Of a stretch of DNA of 64,000 nucleotides, positions 32,371-40,269 are shown one piece after another. The stretch covers positions 1,444,472 to 1,508,471 of the forward strand of contig AP021858.1 of NCBI GenBank assembly GCA_017347465.1, written 5' to 3'. Source of the DNA: Candidatus Nitrosymbiomonas proteolyticus (GTDB lineage: Bacteria > Armatimonadota > Fimbriimonadia > Fimbriimonadales > Fimbriimonadaceae). How positions within the stretch are numbered: the first letter of the stretch is position 1; every line of letters begins with the position of its first letter. The translations under genes were made by a program, and so were the position numbers. Under the pieces are notes generated by a model. It did no database searches, had not been told where the DNA came from, and was given only the letters and a program-made list of their open reading frames with translations.

Positions 32371-33801
32371 ATGCCAAAGCGCGGCAAAGTTGCTCCTTCC
32401 GTTCCGGTTTTTTCCCCACGCGCGGTCTGGGTGTTGGCGGGCGGAGTGGCGTTGGTCCACTTCGCGCTCGCGCTGGCGTTCGCCTGGGTGACGCCGTACC
32501 GGACAGCGGGGATATTGATTCATCAGAACGGCGCTTTCGCGGCGGACATCGGCGCGCCGGACGAAAGGCAGCACGCGAACTATGTTAGCCAATTGGTACA
32601 AGGGGAGGGCTTTCCTGTGTTTAGGCCACGCAGCGAAGACCTATATGAAACCTATCAAAGTCACCAGCCCCCCGCCTATTACGTAGTTGCGGCTGGATGG
32701 GCCAAGGCTACCGGCGCGCAAGACGTCGAGGATCGGGGGTTTGGATTCCGGCTCCGAGCCTTGAGCGGGATGCTCGGAGCGGTCGCCGTGCTCGGCGTAT
32801 TCGCGTTTGTGATCTGGGGATTTGGGCGTCCGATCGCGGCCCTCTGCGCCGCAGCTTTCGCGGCGTTGCTGCCCATGAACGTCGCATTGTCGGGCGCGAT
32901 TTCCAACGATCCGATGTTGTTTGCGGTCTGTTCTTGGACTTTAGCGCTCCTCGCAAGGTCTCTTCGGCAGGGCTATTCCGTCCGCTCATGGATCGGGATC
33001 GGGGCGTTGTTGGGGCTGGGGCTTCTGACGAAGACATCGGCGATTGCGCTGTTCGTCCCAGCGCTTGTCGCGGTCTGGTGGGTTTCCGGGCGCAAGGTCC
33101 AGGTGTTCGCGCTGAGGGCCGCGCTCGTCGTGGGGCTAGCTCTCGCGATTGTGGCTCCTTGGTGGCTTCGAAACACACAACTTTATGGCGATCCTCTTGC
33201 ACTCAAGGCGTTCAGCGAGGCGTTTGTGGGGACGGCGCAGGCTTCTGTCTTCGTCGACGCTTTCGGGGCTTATGGCTATTGGACGCATTGGGTCGGCTGG
33301 TGGACGCTTCGCAGTTCGATCGGCGCATTTGGATATATGGACATATTTCTGCCGAATATGTTGTATGGAGGATTTGCCATCGCCACACTGCTCCTGTTGG
33401 GCAAGGGGATCGCTGGAAACGGCGAGCCGCTCGACCCGGCCGCTCGGGCCTCGGTCTGGATGGCCGTCGGTTTTTCGGCGGTCGTATTATTGATGTTCGT
33501 GCGGTTCAACTTGCAGTATTTTCAGGGTCAGGCGCGGTATTTGTTTCCGGCGATGGCGCCCTTTGCGGCATGGGTTGGTCTCGGTGCAGAGTCGCTCTTG
33601 GGAAGCAAGCGGTGGGTCCCGTTTGCGCTGGCTGCTGCGCTCGCCTCGCTCTGCGCGTATGTGCTGGTACTCTTGCCCGGAGAGTTTCGGCGTAGAGAAA
33701 GCCTGTCGCCGAACGTCCTACAGTACGTGAAACCGAAATCGGCGCTCGATCTTCGCACGGTCCTGCCTGTTCGAGCGCCTGGAGACACTTGGATATGTTG
33801 A
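32371..33801 (+). CDS. GT-C-like multi-helix membrane protein (glycosyltransferase 39-like)
   Basis: A 476-residue membrane protein with about 10-12 helices. The first periplasmic loop contains APDERQHANYV, an acidic pair in the position used by GT-C enzymes (ArnT/DUF2142-like), then ETYQSHQPPAYYVV. The C-terminus has a RYLFPAMAPFAAW helix typical of DUF2142/GT39 relatives. A sugar or lipid-linked donor transfer is plausible but not proven. A -10-like sequence (TAATAC 9 nt, or TACTGT 6 nt, before the ATG) suggests leaderless expression. It overlaps the next gene by 7 bases. Confidence 0.75.
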   Translation: MPKRGKVAPSVPVFSPRAVWVLAGGVALVHFALALAFAWVTPYRTAGILIHQNGAFAADIGAPDERQHANYVSQLVQGEGFPVFRPRSEDLYETYQSHQPPAYYVVAAGWAKATGAQDVEDRGFGFRLRALSGMLGAVAVLGVFAFVIWGFGRPIAALCAAAFAALLPMNVALSGAISNDPMLFAVCSWTLALLARSLRQGYSVRSWIGIGALLGLGLLTKTSAIALFVPALVAVWWVSGRKVQVFALRAALVVGLALAIVAPWWLRNTQLYGDPLALKAFSEAFVGTAQASVFVDAFGAYGYWTHWVGWWTLRSSIGAFGYMDIFLPNMLYGGFAIATLLLLGKGIAGNGEPLDPAARASVWMAVGFSAVVLLMFVRFNLQYFQGQARYLFPAMAPFAAWVGLGAESLLGSKRWVPFALAAALASLCAYVLVLLPGEFRRRESLSPNVLQYVKPKSALDLRTVLPVRAPGDTWIC

Positions 33802-36101
33802 GCAGATCGCACTATCGGGCGCTTGCATGCGCCGCAGTTTTGGCAACGTTCGCAATCGGATGGAGCCAAGAAAACGACCGAAAAATTACACTCAATGCGG
33901 GTGTGACGACGATTCGCAACCTCATGCCTCTTCTTCAGCAGGCGAGCGGAGTGACTTTTGGCGTCGGGACTTCGACGGCCGACGAGGTCGTGTGCGTCGA
34001 TGTGCGGGATGTGTCACTCTCCGAGGTGATGAACCGCCTTGCTGAGGCGGTAGGAGCCGCATGGGAAAGAGACAGCGCTGGCTATCGTCTCGTGTATCCA
34101 AGTGAACTGGTCAAGAAGCAGGACCGGGAGTACCTTGCGTTCCGGACGGAGCGGATATTGGAGGAGCTTCAGGCCCAATCCATTCGTTTGAGTCTGGAGC
34201 CCAAGCTCGACAGCGACCTGGTGCGGGCAGAGATGTTGCGCAGGCAAGAGTCGGAGCGAGCGATTCGCGAGGCGATCCGCAATCAGCAGCCCCCGCCCTT
34301 CAATGCTGCCCAGGCGTCGGGAAGGTCGGTCCTGGAACCGGCCCATCGGGCGCTGATCCGAGCCCTCCGGGCCATGGGCGGAGACATGCTTGCCGCGCTC
34401 GCCGAAGGGCGTCGGGAGGTCTATGCGCTGACTCCCACACGAGTTCAGAAGAAGCTGCCGACTTCGATCAAAAACATCATTGAACAGTTCATCGCCGAGA
34501 ACAACGAGTTCGCGGAGTTGTATGGAGAATCGCGTGAATCGGAAGCCGAATCAGACTCGGTGATCGTTATTGGAGGCCAGAGCCCCAGGAGGAAGATCAC
34601 GGGTCCGCTCTCCGAAGTCCACTTGATCCTTGAGCGCGGAATCAGAGAATCCGATATCCGAGCCCGAATCCGCTTCTTCGGTGGCGAGGGAAACGCAATC
34701 GCCCAAGCGTTTCAACAGCTTGCGATCGCGGAAGACCTGAGGGTTCGAACGGAACCTGAGGGACTCAGTACGACGCCCATTGCCGTCTCTGATCTGGCTA
34801 AGGAGCACGCCGCTCTGCTTTCGACTTCGACCGGTGCCAGCCAGAGGATGGCCTTTGTCACGACGTCTCAAGGGCAGATGGCGACCCTTACCGTCTCAGG
34901 CGACTCCGACAGCGGTGAGCGGCTGAACTTGAGCGACGAACTCAAGGCGCTCTTGCGGCAGCCCGCGACCCGAGACCCCCTCTCGTTCGCGGTGGCAGAG
35001 CTGCTGGCAGCAATGAATCCCGAGCGCAAACTCCAGTTCGTCGCCTGCCTGCCCGACCGAGTCCTTTTTGACCTCAATCAACGCGCTATTCAGGGCACGA
35101 ATCTTCAGGATGTTTACAGGATTCTCGTAAGGTTCCACACGATGGACGTAACGATCTCCGATGGATGGCTCACCGTTCGACCGAAGTACCCTTCGAAGGA
35201 TAGGTTTTGGAGGGTCGATCGCAAAGCGCTTCAGTCCTTGATCGCTTCGACGGTTTCGAACGGGCATGCCTCCCTCGACGCGCTGGGAACCTATGCGACG
35301 GGCGCGCCCCAGCCCGCAAGTTCTCGCAGCATTGAATCTGCGTACTTGCGTGGGATTAACCGCCAGGCCGGCCAAGCGTTTAGCCAGGTCATCCCGAACT
35401 GGAATATGTTGAAGCTCTATCACTCCTTGGGCACGGCGCGGATTCGGGCGCTGGCGCAGGGAGCTCCGCTTCAGCTCTCTTCGCTGACGGCCTCTCAGAT
35501 GGCCCTCGTCACCCAAATGACCTACCACGAAGCTCGTGGTCCGGCTTTCGAGCGACCCCGACAGCAGCCACGCGGGGGGCAAGGAGCCACTGAATATGTA
35601 GTAAGGTCGGTGACAGCGGTCGCCCTGGGTCCAGGCATGGCATTCGAGACCGTTGGGGGTGGCCTCTTGGACGAACGAACAGAGTTCCTCCCCAATGGGG
35701 TACCTCGTGACGGCATATTGACGCTGAATTGGACCGAAGAGCCGGCGGTGTTGGCGGCATCGTCGCAAGATCCCGAGGGCGGGAGGTTTTACTCGGCTGG
35801 GGAGTTCGGCATGTTGTCGGGAATGCTCGGGGCGGGCAACTCTCCGATTTCCAGCATGACCCCCAATTACGACCGGTTCAAGCCTTCTCGGGTCACGCAA
35901 CTAGTGTTTACGTTCCGCTATTCGCCGAACGCTTCCCTCACACGCCAGCTTTCTGACGCGACGACGGTTCCTGGCGCGCAGTTTGGAACGCTCGGTCAGA
36001 TGCCTGCCGAGTTCCGTCGGCGAGTCGAGCAATTTCAGAGAATGGGCGGGGCCGCGCTCGGCGTGGAAAGACGGGGACCCCCTCCGCCCCCCTCAAGTTA
36101 G
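33795..36101 (+). CDS. Large exported protein with STN-like N-terminus, unknown function
   Basis: A 768-residue protein with a signal peptide (LACAAVLATFAIGWSQ). Residues about 25-105 (ITLNAGVTTIRNLMPLLQQASGVTF, ending GYRLVYPSELV) resemble a secretin/TonB short N-terminal (STN) domain, and a second similar block may lie near 410-470. The rest has no recognised motif; the C-terminus is Pro-rich (RRGPPPPPSS). ATG 33795 overlaps the previous stop by 7 bases, so translation is coupled with the GT-C-like gene. A role in the envelope is suggested only by export and neighbours. Confidence 0.7.
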   Translation: MLSRSHYRALACAAVLATFAIGWSQENDRKITLNAGVTTIRNLMPLLQQASGVTFGVGTSTADEVVCVDVRDVSLSEVMNRLAEAVGAAWERDSAGYRLVYPSELVKKQDREYLAFRTERILEELQAQSIRLSLEPKLDSDLVRAEMLRRQESERAIREAIRNQQPPPFNAAQASGRSVLEPAHRALIRALRAMGGDMLAALAEGRREVYALTPTRVQKKLPTSIKNIIEQFIAENNEFAELYGESRESEAESDSVIVIGGQSPRRKITGPLSEVHLILERGIRESDIRARIRFFGGEGNAIAQAFQQLAIAEDLRVRTEPEGLSTTPIAVSDLAKEHAALLSTSTGASQRMAFVTTSQGQMATLTVSGDSDSGERLNLSDELKALLRQPATRDPLSFAVAELLAAMNPERKLQFVACLPDRVLFDLNQRAIQGTNLQDVYRILVRFHTMDVTISDGWLTVRPKYPSKDRFWRVDRKALQSLIASTVSNGHASLDALGTYATGAPQPASSRSIESAYLRGINRQAGQAFSQVIPNWNMLKLYHSLGTARIRALAQGAPLQLSSLTASQMALVTQMTYHEARGPAFERPRQQPRGGQGATEYVVRSVTAVALGPGMAFETVGGGLLDERTEFLPNGVPRDGILTLNWTEEPAVLAASSQDPEGGRFYSAGEFGMLSGMLGAGNSPISSMTPNYDRFKPSRVTQLVFTFRYSPNASLTRQLSDATTVPGAQFGTLGQMPAEFRRRVEQFQRMGGAALGVERRGPPPPPSS

Positions 36102-36102
36102 G

Positions 36103-36363
36103 AAGGACTTCGCCGACTCCCAGCGCGAACTTAGCGACGTGACGACACTCTTCGCCGTGGTGGGGATGTCGTGGTTTCATCGAACGACTCCGACGGGCGC
36201 GAACTCGCACTACCATAGCGGTTCGCAAGGTGGGTTTCGAGGGTGGCATGAGGCGATCCCCCAGCGCAACTTGATGTTCATCTTGCTGGGCAACGCCCCT
36301 GAGCCGTTCGCTCAGGCGCTCAAGATCGTCAACGATCAACTGGACGCCTTCAAGCTCCGTTAG
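36103..36363 (+). pseudogene. 3' remnant of a serine beta-lactamase-like gene
   Basis: The frame ending at 36361 encodes KDFADSQRELSDV, then GMSWFHRTTPTGANSHYHSGSQGGFRGWHEAIPQ, then RNLMFILLGNAPEPFAQ and a C-terminal helix. This matches the end of beta-lactamase/PBP-type serine hydrolases, with the HSGSQGGFRGW block in the place of the family HxGxxPGF motif. Upstream the frame runs into the STN-protein gene in another frame, so the N-terminal two-thirds is lost. A GTG at 36139 could start a small protein, but it would lack the SxxK site. Confidence 0.6.
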
Positions 36364-36372
36364 AGGGCGCCG

Positions 36373-37410
36373 TCAGAGAAGCTGACGAACCTTCACGATG
36401 ACGTCGTCTTCGTTGGGAATGCACTTGAGTTCGAGGTTTCGCGCGTAGGGCATGGGAACGTTCAGACCTCCCACCCGGAGCACCGGAGCATCGAGGTCGT
36501 CAAAGCAGCTCTCGCCGATGCGACTCGCGATCTCCGCTCCGAAGCCTCCGCTCTTCCAGTCTTCATAGACCACTACGGCGCGGTGAGTTCGAGAAATCGA
36601 CCCGAAGATCGTCTCGGTGTCGAGCGGCAGGAGGCTCCGGACATCGACGACCTCGGCTTGTATTCCTTCCGACTCCAACTTCTCAGCAGCCTTGAGGCAG
36701 ACATGGACCATCCGGCTGTATGCGACTAGGCTCACGTCCGTGCCCTCTCGCACGATGTTCGCCTTTCCGAACGGGACCGTCTCGTCTGGATCGTCGCTGA
36801 CCTCGCCCTTGATTCCGTACAGCCCAGGGTTCTCCGTGAAGATGACGGGGTTGTCGTCCCGAATCGCCGACTTGAGGAGTCCTTTCGCATCCGCAGGAAA
36901 AGCGGGCGCGACCACCTTAAGGCCCGGCACGTGGGCGTACCACCCTTCCAGCGAGTGGCTGTGCTGGGCGCTCAGTTGGTGAGCGGCTCCGCCTGGACCC
37001 CGGATCACCAGCGGCACGGTGAACTGCCCACCGGTCATGTAATGGACTTTGGCGGCGTGGTTGATGATCTGGTCGATGGCGAGAATCGAGAACGACATCG
37101 TCATCATCTCGACGACGGGCCGCAAGCCGGTCATCGCCGCGCCCGTCGCGAAGCCCACGATCGCCGGCTCGGTGATGGGCGTATCGATCACCCTTCTTCC
37201 TATGCCGTCATGGGGTACGCGTCCGAAAGGCTCGACCAGCCAATCGCCAGGTTCCGCTGCGTACTTTTCGAAGAGGCCGTCGGTGACCCTAAACGTTCCT
37301 TTGTATTTCCCGATGTCCTCGCCGATCAGAAAAACGTCGGGGTTCCGGTCCATCTCCTCGACCAGAGCAGCGCGGAGCGCGTCGCGATAAGTGAGTTCAG
37401 CGACGGCCAT
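36373..37410 (-). CDS. pdhB: Pyruvate dehydrogenase E1 beta-like, copy 2
   Basis: A 345-residue E1 beta. EDIGKYKGTFRVTDGL and the VIDTPITEPAIVGFATGAAM block, GPGGAAHQLSAQHSHSLEGWYAHVPGLKVVAPAF, and the C-terminal NVPMPYARNLE are PDH-like. There is a 20-odd residue insertion (AAEPGDWLVEPFGRVPHDGIG, about 53-73) between KY and RRVIDTPI, where relatives have only a few residues. ATG 37410 shares one base with the E1 alpha stop. E2/E3 are not in the window. Confidence 0.9.
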   Translation of the reverse strand: MAVAELTYRDALRAALVEEMDRNPDVFLIGEDIGKYKGTFRVTDGLFEKYAAEPGDWLVEPFGRVPHDGIGRRVIDTPITEPAIVGFATGAAMTGLRPVVEMMTMSFSILAIDQIINHAAKVHYMTGGQFTVPLVIRGPGGAAHQLSAQHSHSLEGWYAHVPGLKVVAPAFPADAKGLLKSAIRDDNPVIFTENPGLYGIKGEVSDDPDETVPFGKANIVREGTDVSLVAYSRMVHVCLKAAEKLESEGIQAEVVDVRSLLPLDTETIFGSISRTHRAVVVYEDWKSGGFGAEIASRIGESCFDDLDAPVLRVGGLNVPMPYARNLELKCIPNEDDVIVKVRQLL

Positions 37411-38426
37411 CAGTGTCCCACCTCGGGGGCCATGTCGGTATACACGTGGTCGTAGACTTCCTCATCGTCGGGGTACGGCAGTTCGTCGGCGGCGTGAAAC
37501 ACTCGGTCGGCCTCGGCCAGCATCTCTTCGTCGATCGCCTCCATTTTCTCGCGCGTCATCAGCTTTTGCGCTTCGAGGTGAGCTTCAAGCAACCGAATCG
37601 GGTCGGTCGTTTCCTCAGAAATCTCCTCCTCGCGCGAACGATACAGCGAGCGGTCGTGGTCGGCGGCCCCGTGCCCGGCAAAGCGGTACGTCATGGCCTC
37701 GACGAGGTAAGGCTTAGAGTCCGCTCGAACCGTCTCGACGATCCGCTCGGCGTCTTGCATCACCTGGATCAAGTCCTGGCTGTCAAGCCTTTCGTGCCGT
37801 ATGCCGAACGGGATCGCCCGCTTCAGAAGCTCGGTGTCCGCCGCGTGCCGCTCGATGGAGGTCCCCATCGCGTACTGGTTGTTTTCGATAATGAAGACCA
37901 CCGGCAGGTTCCAAAGCCCCGCCATATTGAGGGTTTCGTAGAAAACGCCCGCGTTGGCGGCGCCATCGCCGAGGTAGCAGAGGGTCACGCGATCCTCCTT
38001 ACGATACTTGGCGGCGAGCGCCAGTCCGCCCCCCAGGGCCGTATGCCCGCCGACGATGCCCCAGCCCCCGTAAAACTGCTTGTCCTTGCTGTAGAGGTGC
38101 ATCGAGCCGCCCTTGCCGCGACTGAGTCCCCCCGCCTTGCCCATGATCTCGGCCATGACCTCGACCGGATCGCATCCGAGCACGAGCGCGTGGGCATGGT
38201 CGCGGTACGCGGTGATTACGTAGTCGTATCCCTTGCGGATGCGGTGGAGCCACCCCATCGCGAGCGACTCCGAACCGATGTAGACGTGAAGATAGCCTCC
38301 GGCCTTACCCATGCGAAAGGCCTGGTTGGTCTTCTCTTCGAAGTGCCGCAAGAAGACCATTTCGCGATACAGGTCTTCGAGGTCGGCAGGCGAAAGAGCG
38401 GAATTCAATCCTGCTTGTTTGGCCAC
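37410..38426 (-). CDS. pdhA: Pyruvate dehydrogenase E1 alpha-like, copy 2
   Basis: A 338-residue E1 alpha from GTG 38426. YREMVFLRHFEEKTNQAF, GGYLHVYIGSE, RGKGGSMHLYSKDKQFYGG and the thiamine diphosphate motif YLGDGAANAG (GDG at 153-155) with IENNQYAMG (Asn182-183) all match the PDH E1 alpha family; RFAGHGAADHDRSLYR is the phosphate-loop region. Upstream in-frame residues to 38792 are not conserved. Together with pdhB it forms a heterotetramer decarboxylating pyruvate. Confidence 0.92.
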   Translation of the reverse strand: MAKQAGLNSALSPADLEDLYREMVFLRHFEEKTNQAFRMGKAGGYLHVYIGSESLAMGWLHRIRKGYDYVITAYRDHAHALVLGCDPVEVMAEIMGKAGGLSRGKGGSMHLYSKDKQFYGGWGIVGGHTALGGGLALAAKYRKEDRVTLCYLGDGAANAGVFYETLNMAGLWNLPVVFIIENNQYAMGTSIERHAADTELLKRAIPFGIRHERLDSQDLIQVMQDAERIVETVRADSKPYLVEAMTYRFAGHGAADHDRSLYRSREEEISEETTDPIRLLEAHLEAQKLMTREKMEAIDEEMLAEADRVFHAADELPYPDDEEVYDHVYTDMAPEVGH

Positions 38427-38508
38427 GTGACTCCTTAGTACTGGACGCAACTGCGTGCGTGTCGGCCAAACATCACTGCGTCGTTGAAGCGCGCGACCGT
38501 TACCTACA

Positions 38509-38514
38509 TTTATA
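38509..38514 (-). promoter_or_regulatory. Extended -10 for pdhA
   Basis: Minus-strand TGGTATAAA: a TATAAA -10 with upstream TG dinucleotide. No good -35 box is seen. The transcript would have a leader of about 75 nt before the pdhA GTG. Confidence 0.45.
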
Positions 38515-38656
38515 CCATTTTCGGGCGAGTCCCTCGTTCCCGAGAGACCCAAAGAAGTAGACGCCTCAGTACTACCCCGAAGTTCAGGTTGGGGACTTCT
38601 GCTGCGAAACTCGCAATTCCCCGCGCCCGAATCTCCCGAGCGCACAGGGTCGGAGC

Positions 38657-38686
38657 TTGACATCCCCGGCTCTGCGGACTTAGAAT
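38657..38686 (+). promoter_or_regulatory. Consensus sigma-70 promoter for sepF
   Basis: TTGACA at 38657-38662, 18-nt spacer, TAGAAT at 38681-38686. Transcription near 38693 gives a leader of about 120 nt before the sepF ATG. This is the best -35 match in the window. Confidence 0.75.
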
Positions 38687-38813
38687 GACCTTGCGGTTGG
38701 GACCTTGGCCCTGGCACTTTCGCAGTAGCTACCGACGAGAGCCTGCGCCCTGTGCGCCTCTTTTCGAGCGCCCCAATCGTACTTAGTAACAACTCGCAAT
38801 GGAGGATCGGATC

Positions 38814-39218
38814 ATGGATGAGATGGAACTCCAGGAAAAACCTGGCCTGTTTTCACGCATTACGACGGTGTTTTCGCGCAATGGTGAGCGCGACGAGGAA
38901 GAGATCGAACAGGAACGCGCGCCCGCATTCGCCGTTCGCACCGCCTATCGGTATCACGTGACGGTACGCAAGCAGATCGACGTGTTCGACGAAGCATATG
39001 CGGCGGCGAACGGGTTGAAGAGAGGCGATCAGCAAATCCTCAACCTGACGGGAACGGAGCCTTCGCTGAGGCAGAAGATCGTGGATTTCATGTACGGCGT
39101 GTGCTTCGCGCAGGACGCCCACTGGGAAGAAATCGGCCAGCACATCTACCTGATTGCCCCGGCCTCGGCGTATGTGGAGACCGAACCGCTCGACGCCCGC
39201 AGTCTGCTGAATAACTAA
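38814..39218 (+). CDS. sepF: SepF-like cell division protein
   Basis: A 134-residue SepF. After a charged N-terminal segment (residues 1-45), the SepF domain has a VFDEAYAAANGLKRGDQQILNLTG strand-helix, a KIVDFMYGVCFAQDA helix, and the IGQHIYLIAPASAYVE strand, matching the family layout. SepF anchors FtsZ filaments to the membrane by its amphipathic N-terminus; here FSRITTVFSR could play that part. GGAGG is 9 nt before ATG 38814, which decides this start over ATG 38799. SepF occurs in Gram-positives, Cyanobacteria and related lineages, which is informative for placing the genome. Confidence 0.85.
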   Translation: MDEMELQEKPGLFSRITTVFSRNGERDEEEIEQERAPAFAVRTAYRYHVTVRKQIDVFDEAYAAANGLKRGDQQILNLTGTEPSLRQKIVDFMYGVCFAQDAHWEEIGQHIYLIAPASAYVETEPLDARSLLNN

Positions 39219-39242
39219 GGGCCCACGTCTTCCACGTCCGCA

Positions 39243-39289
39243 TAAAAACAAGACCTCCCCTTCATCCCGCTGGGGAAAAAGGGGAGGTC
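39243..39289 (-). terminator. Terminator of the PEP-CTERM gene
   Basis: Arms 39252-39260 and 39281-39289 pair perfectly over 9 bp. On the minus strand the stem is followed by UUGUUUUUAU, a typical intrinsic terminator for the gene ending at 39310. It may also end sepF on the other strand. Confidence 0.75.
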
Positions 39290-39309
39290 AAACCCTTTGG
39301 ACCGTCTGC

Positions 39310-39924
39310 CTACTTTGCCCGTCGGCGACGAAGGAGGGCCGCGAACCCGATTCCAAGACCCGCTAGAGTCATGGGCTCAGGGACCGCGCTGTAATACACC
39401 ACGCCCGAGAACGTTCGGGGCGTGAACTGAGATCCACCGAACGGTACGCCACCGGTCCGAGCCACGTCGCTGAACAGCGTCAGGTCGGCGTTGGACCAAG
39501 TCGTCTGGGGCGGTGCGGACGACGTCCCCGTGTACCGAATGCCCTGTCCCGATGTCGTGGTCGTGCAATGCAACAACACGCCCGTCGTTCCAGGCCCCAA
39601 CACGATCGGAGTGGTGAGAACCATGGGAACCCACACTAACGAGCCGCCCCGAACCGCGTTCACGGTTTGCGTCAGCGTCCAGCCCGCGTTCGAGCCGGTA
39701 AAGCCGACGTATGATCCCGACCGGGTCCATACTTCGACCGGAGCCGTAGTTCCGACCGTGCCGCTGAACGCAACGTCGAACTGAGTCACGAAGAGCGTCG
39801 TCGAAGTGGGCGTCAGGTCAAGGAAAACGCCACCGCTCCCATTGTTCGGCGCCGCGGTCGTAAGCGTCTGCCCCATCGCTGAAGCCGCGACGACACACAT
39901 ACAAAGACCAACTAAGTATTTCAT
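39310..39924 (-). CDS. Exported PEP-CTERM sorting-signal protein
   Basis: A 204-residue protein with a signal peptide (MKYLVGLCMCVVAASAMGQ), a beta-rich Thr/Gly/Ser-rich body, and a C-terminal VPEPMTLAGLGIGFAALLRRRRAK: the PEP motif, a membrane segment and a basic tail. Such proteins are anchored or processed by an exosortase, not seen here. GGAGGAG precedes ATG 39924. The body has no recognised domain. Likely a cell-surface or secreted structural protein. Confidence 0.9.
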   Translation of the reverse strand: MKYLVGLCMCVVAASAMGQTLTTAAPNNGSGGVFLDLTPTSTTLFVTQFDVAFSGTVGTTAPVEVWTRSGSYVGFTGSNAGWTLTQTVNAVRGGSLVWVPMVLTTPIVLGPGTTGVLLHCTTTTSGQGIRYTGTSSAPPQTTWSNADLTLFSDVARTGGVPFGGSQFTPRTFSGVVYYSAVPEPMTLAGLGIGFAALLRRRRAK

Positions 39925-40269
39925 AGCCTCCTCCAGAACTTGCAGCGACGAAGAAGCCGCTGCTAACGGACTCAGTATATATGCGGTTCTGAGGGAAAGG
40001 TCGTCCAAAAGTACTCATCGCCCGCAAACCTGTCATTTCTGCTGGGCGATGCCCCGGCCCTCGCCCGAGCCGCGCTTCAGGTGCGAATCCCTTGAGTTGC
40101 GGGGTGCAGGGGCCGGTTTCTCCCTGCCCAAGCAAGCCCGGTTCTGACCCCAAAAAGCGGCCCCGCCCTGCGCCGGTGCGCTTATCTTTGCCGCGGCCGA
40201 AACTTGCCGCTCAGCCGCCCGTCAGACCCCTGGCGGAGCATGGGAACTGCCCGCGCAGCGGAGGGCAAG
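39925..40269. other. Intergenic region without a recognised gene
   Basis: On the minus strand TATATACT near 39977-39984 could be the -10 of the PEP-CTERM gene, without a clear -35. No ORF with recognisable protein character, repeat or RNA was found in the rest. Confidence 0.4.

Larger units (their letters stand above)
38427..38813. other. Divergent intergenic region pdhA / sepF
   Basis: No gene is seen in these 387 bases. On the minus strand an extended -10 lies at 38509-38514, on the plus strand a strong promoter at 38657-38686. The remainder is GC-rich without repeats. Confidence 0.6.
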
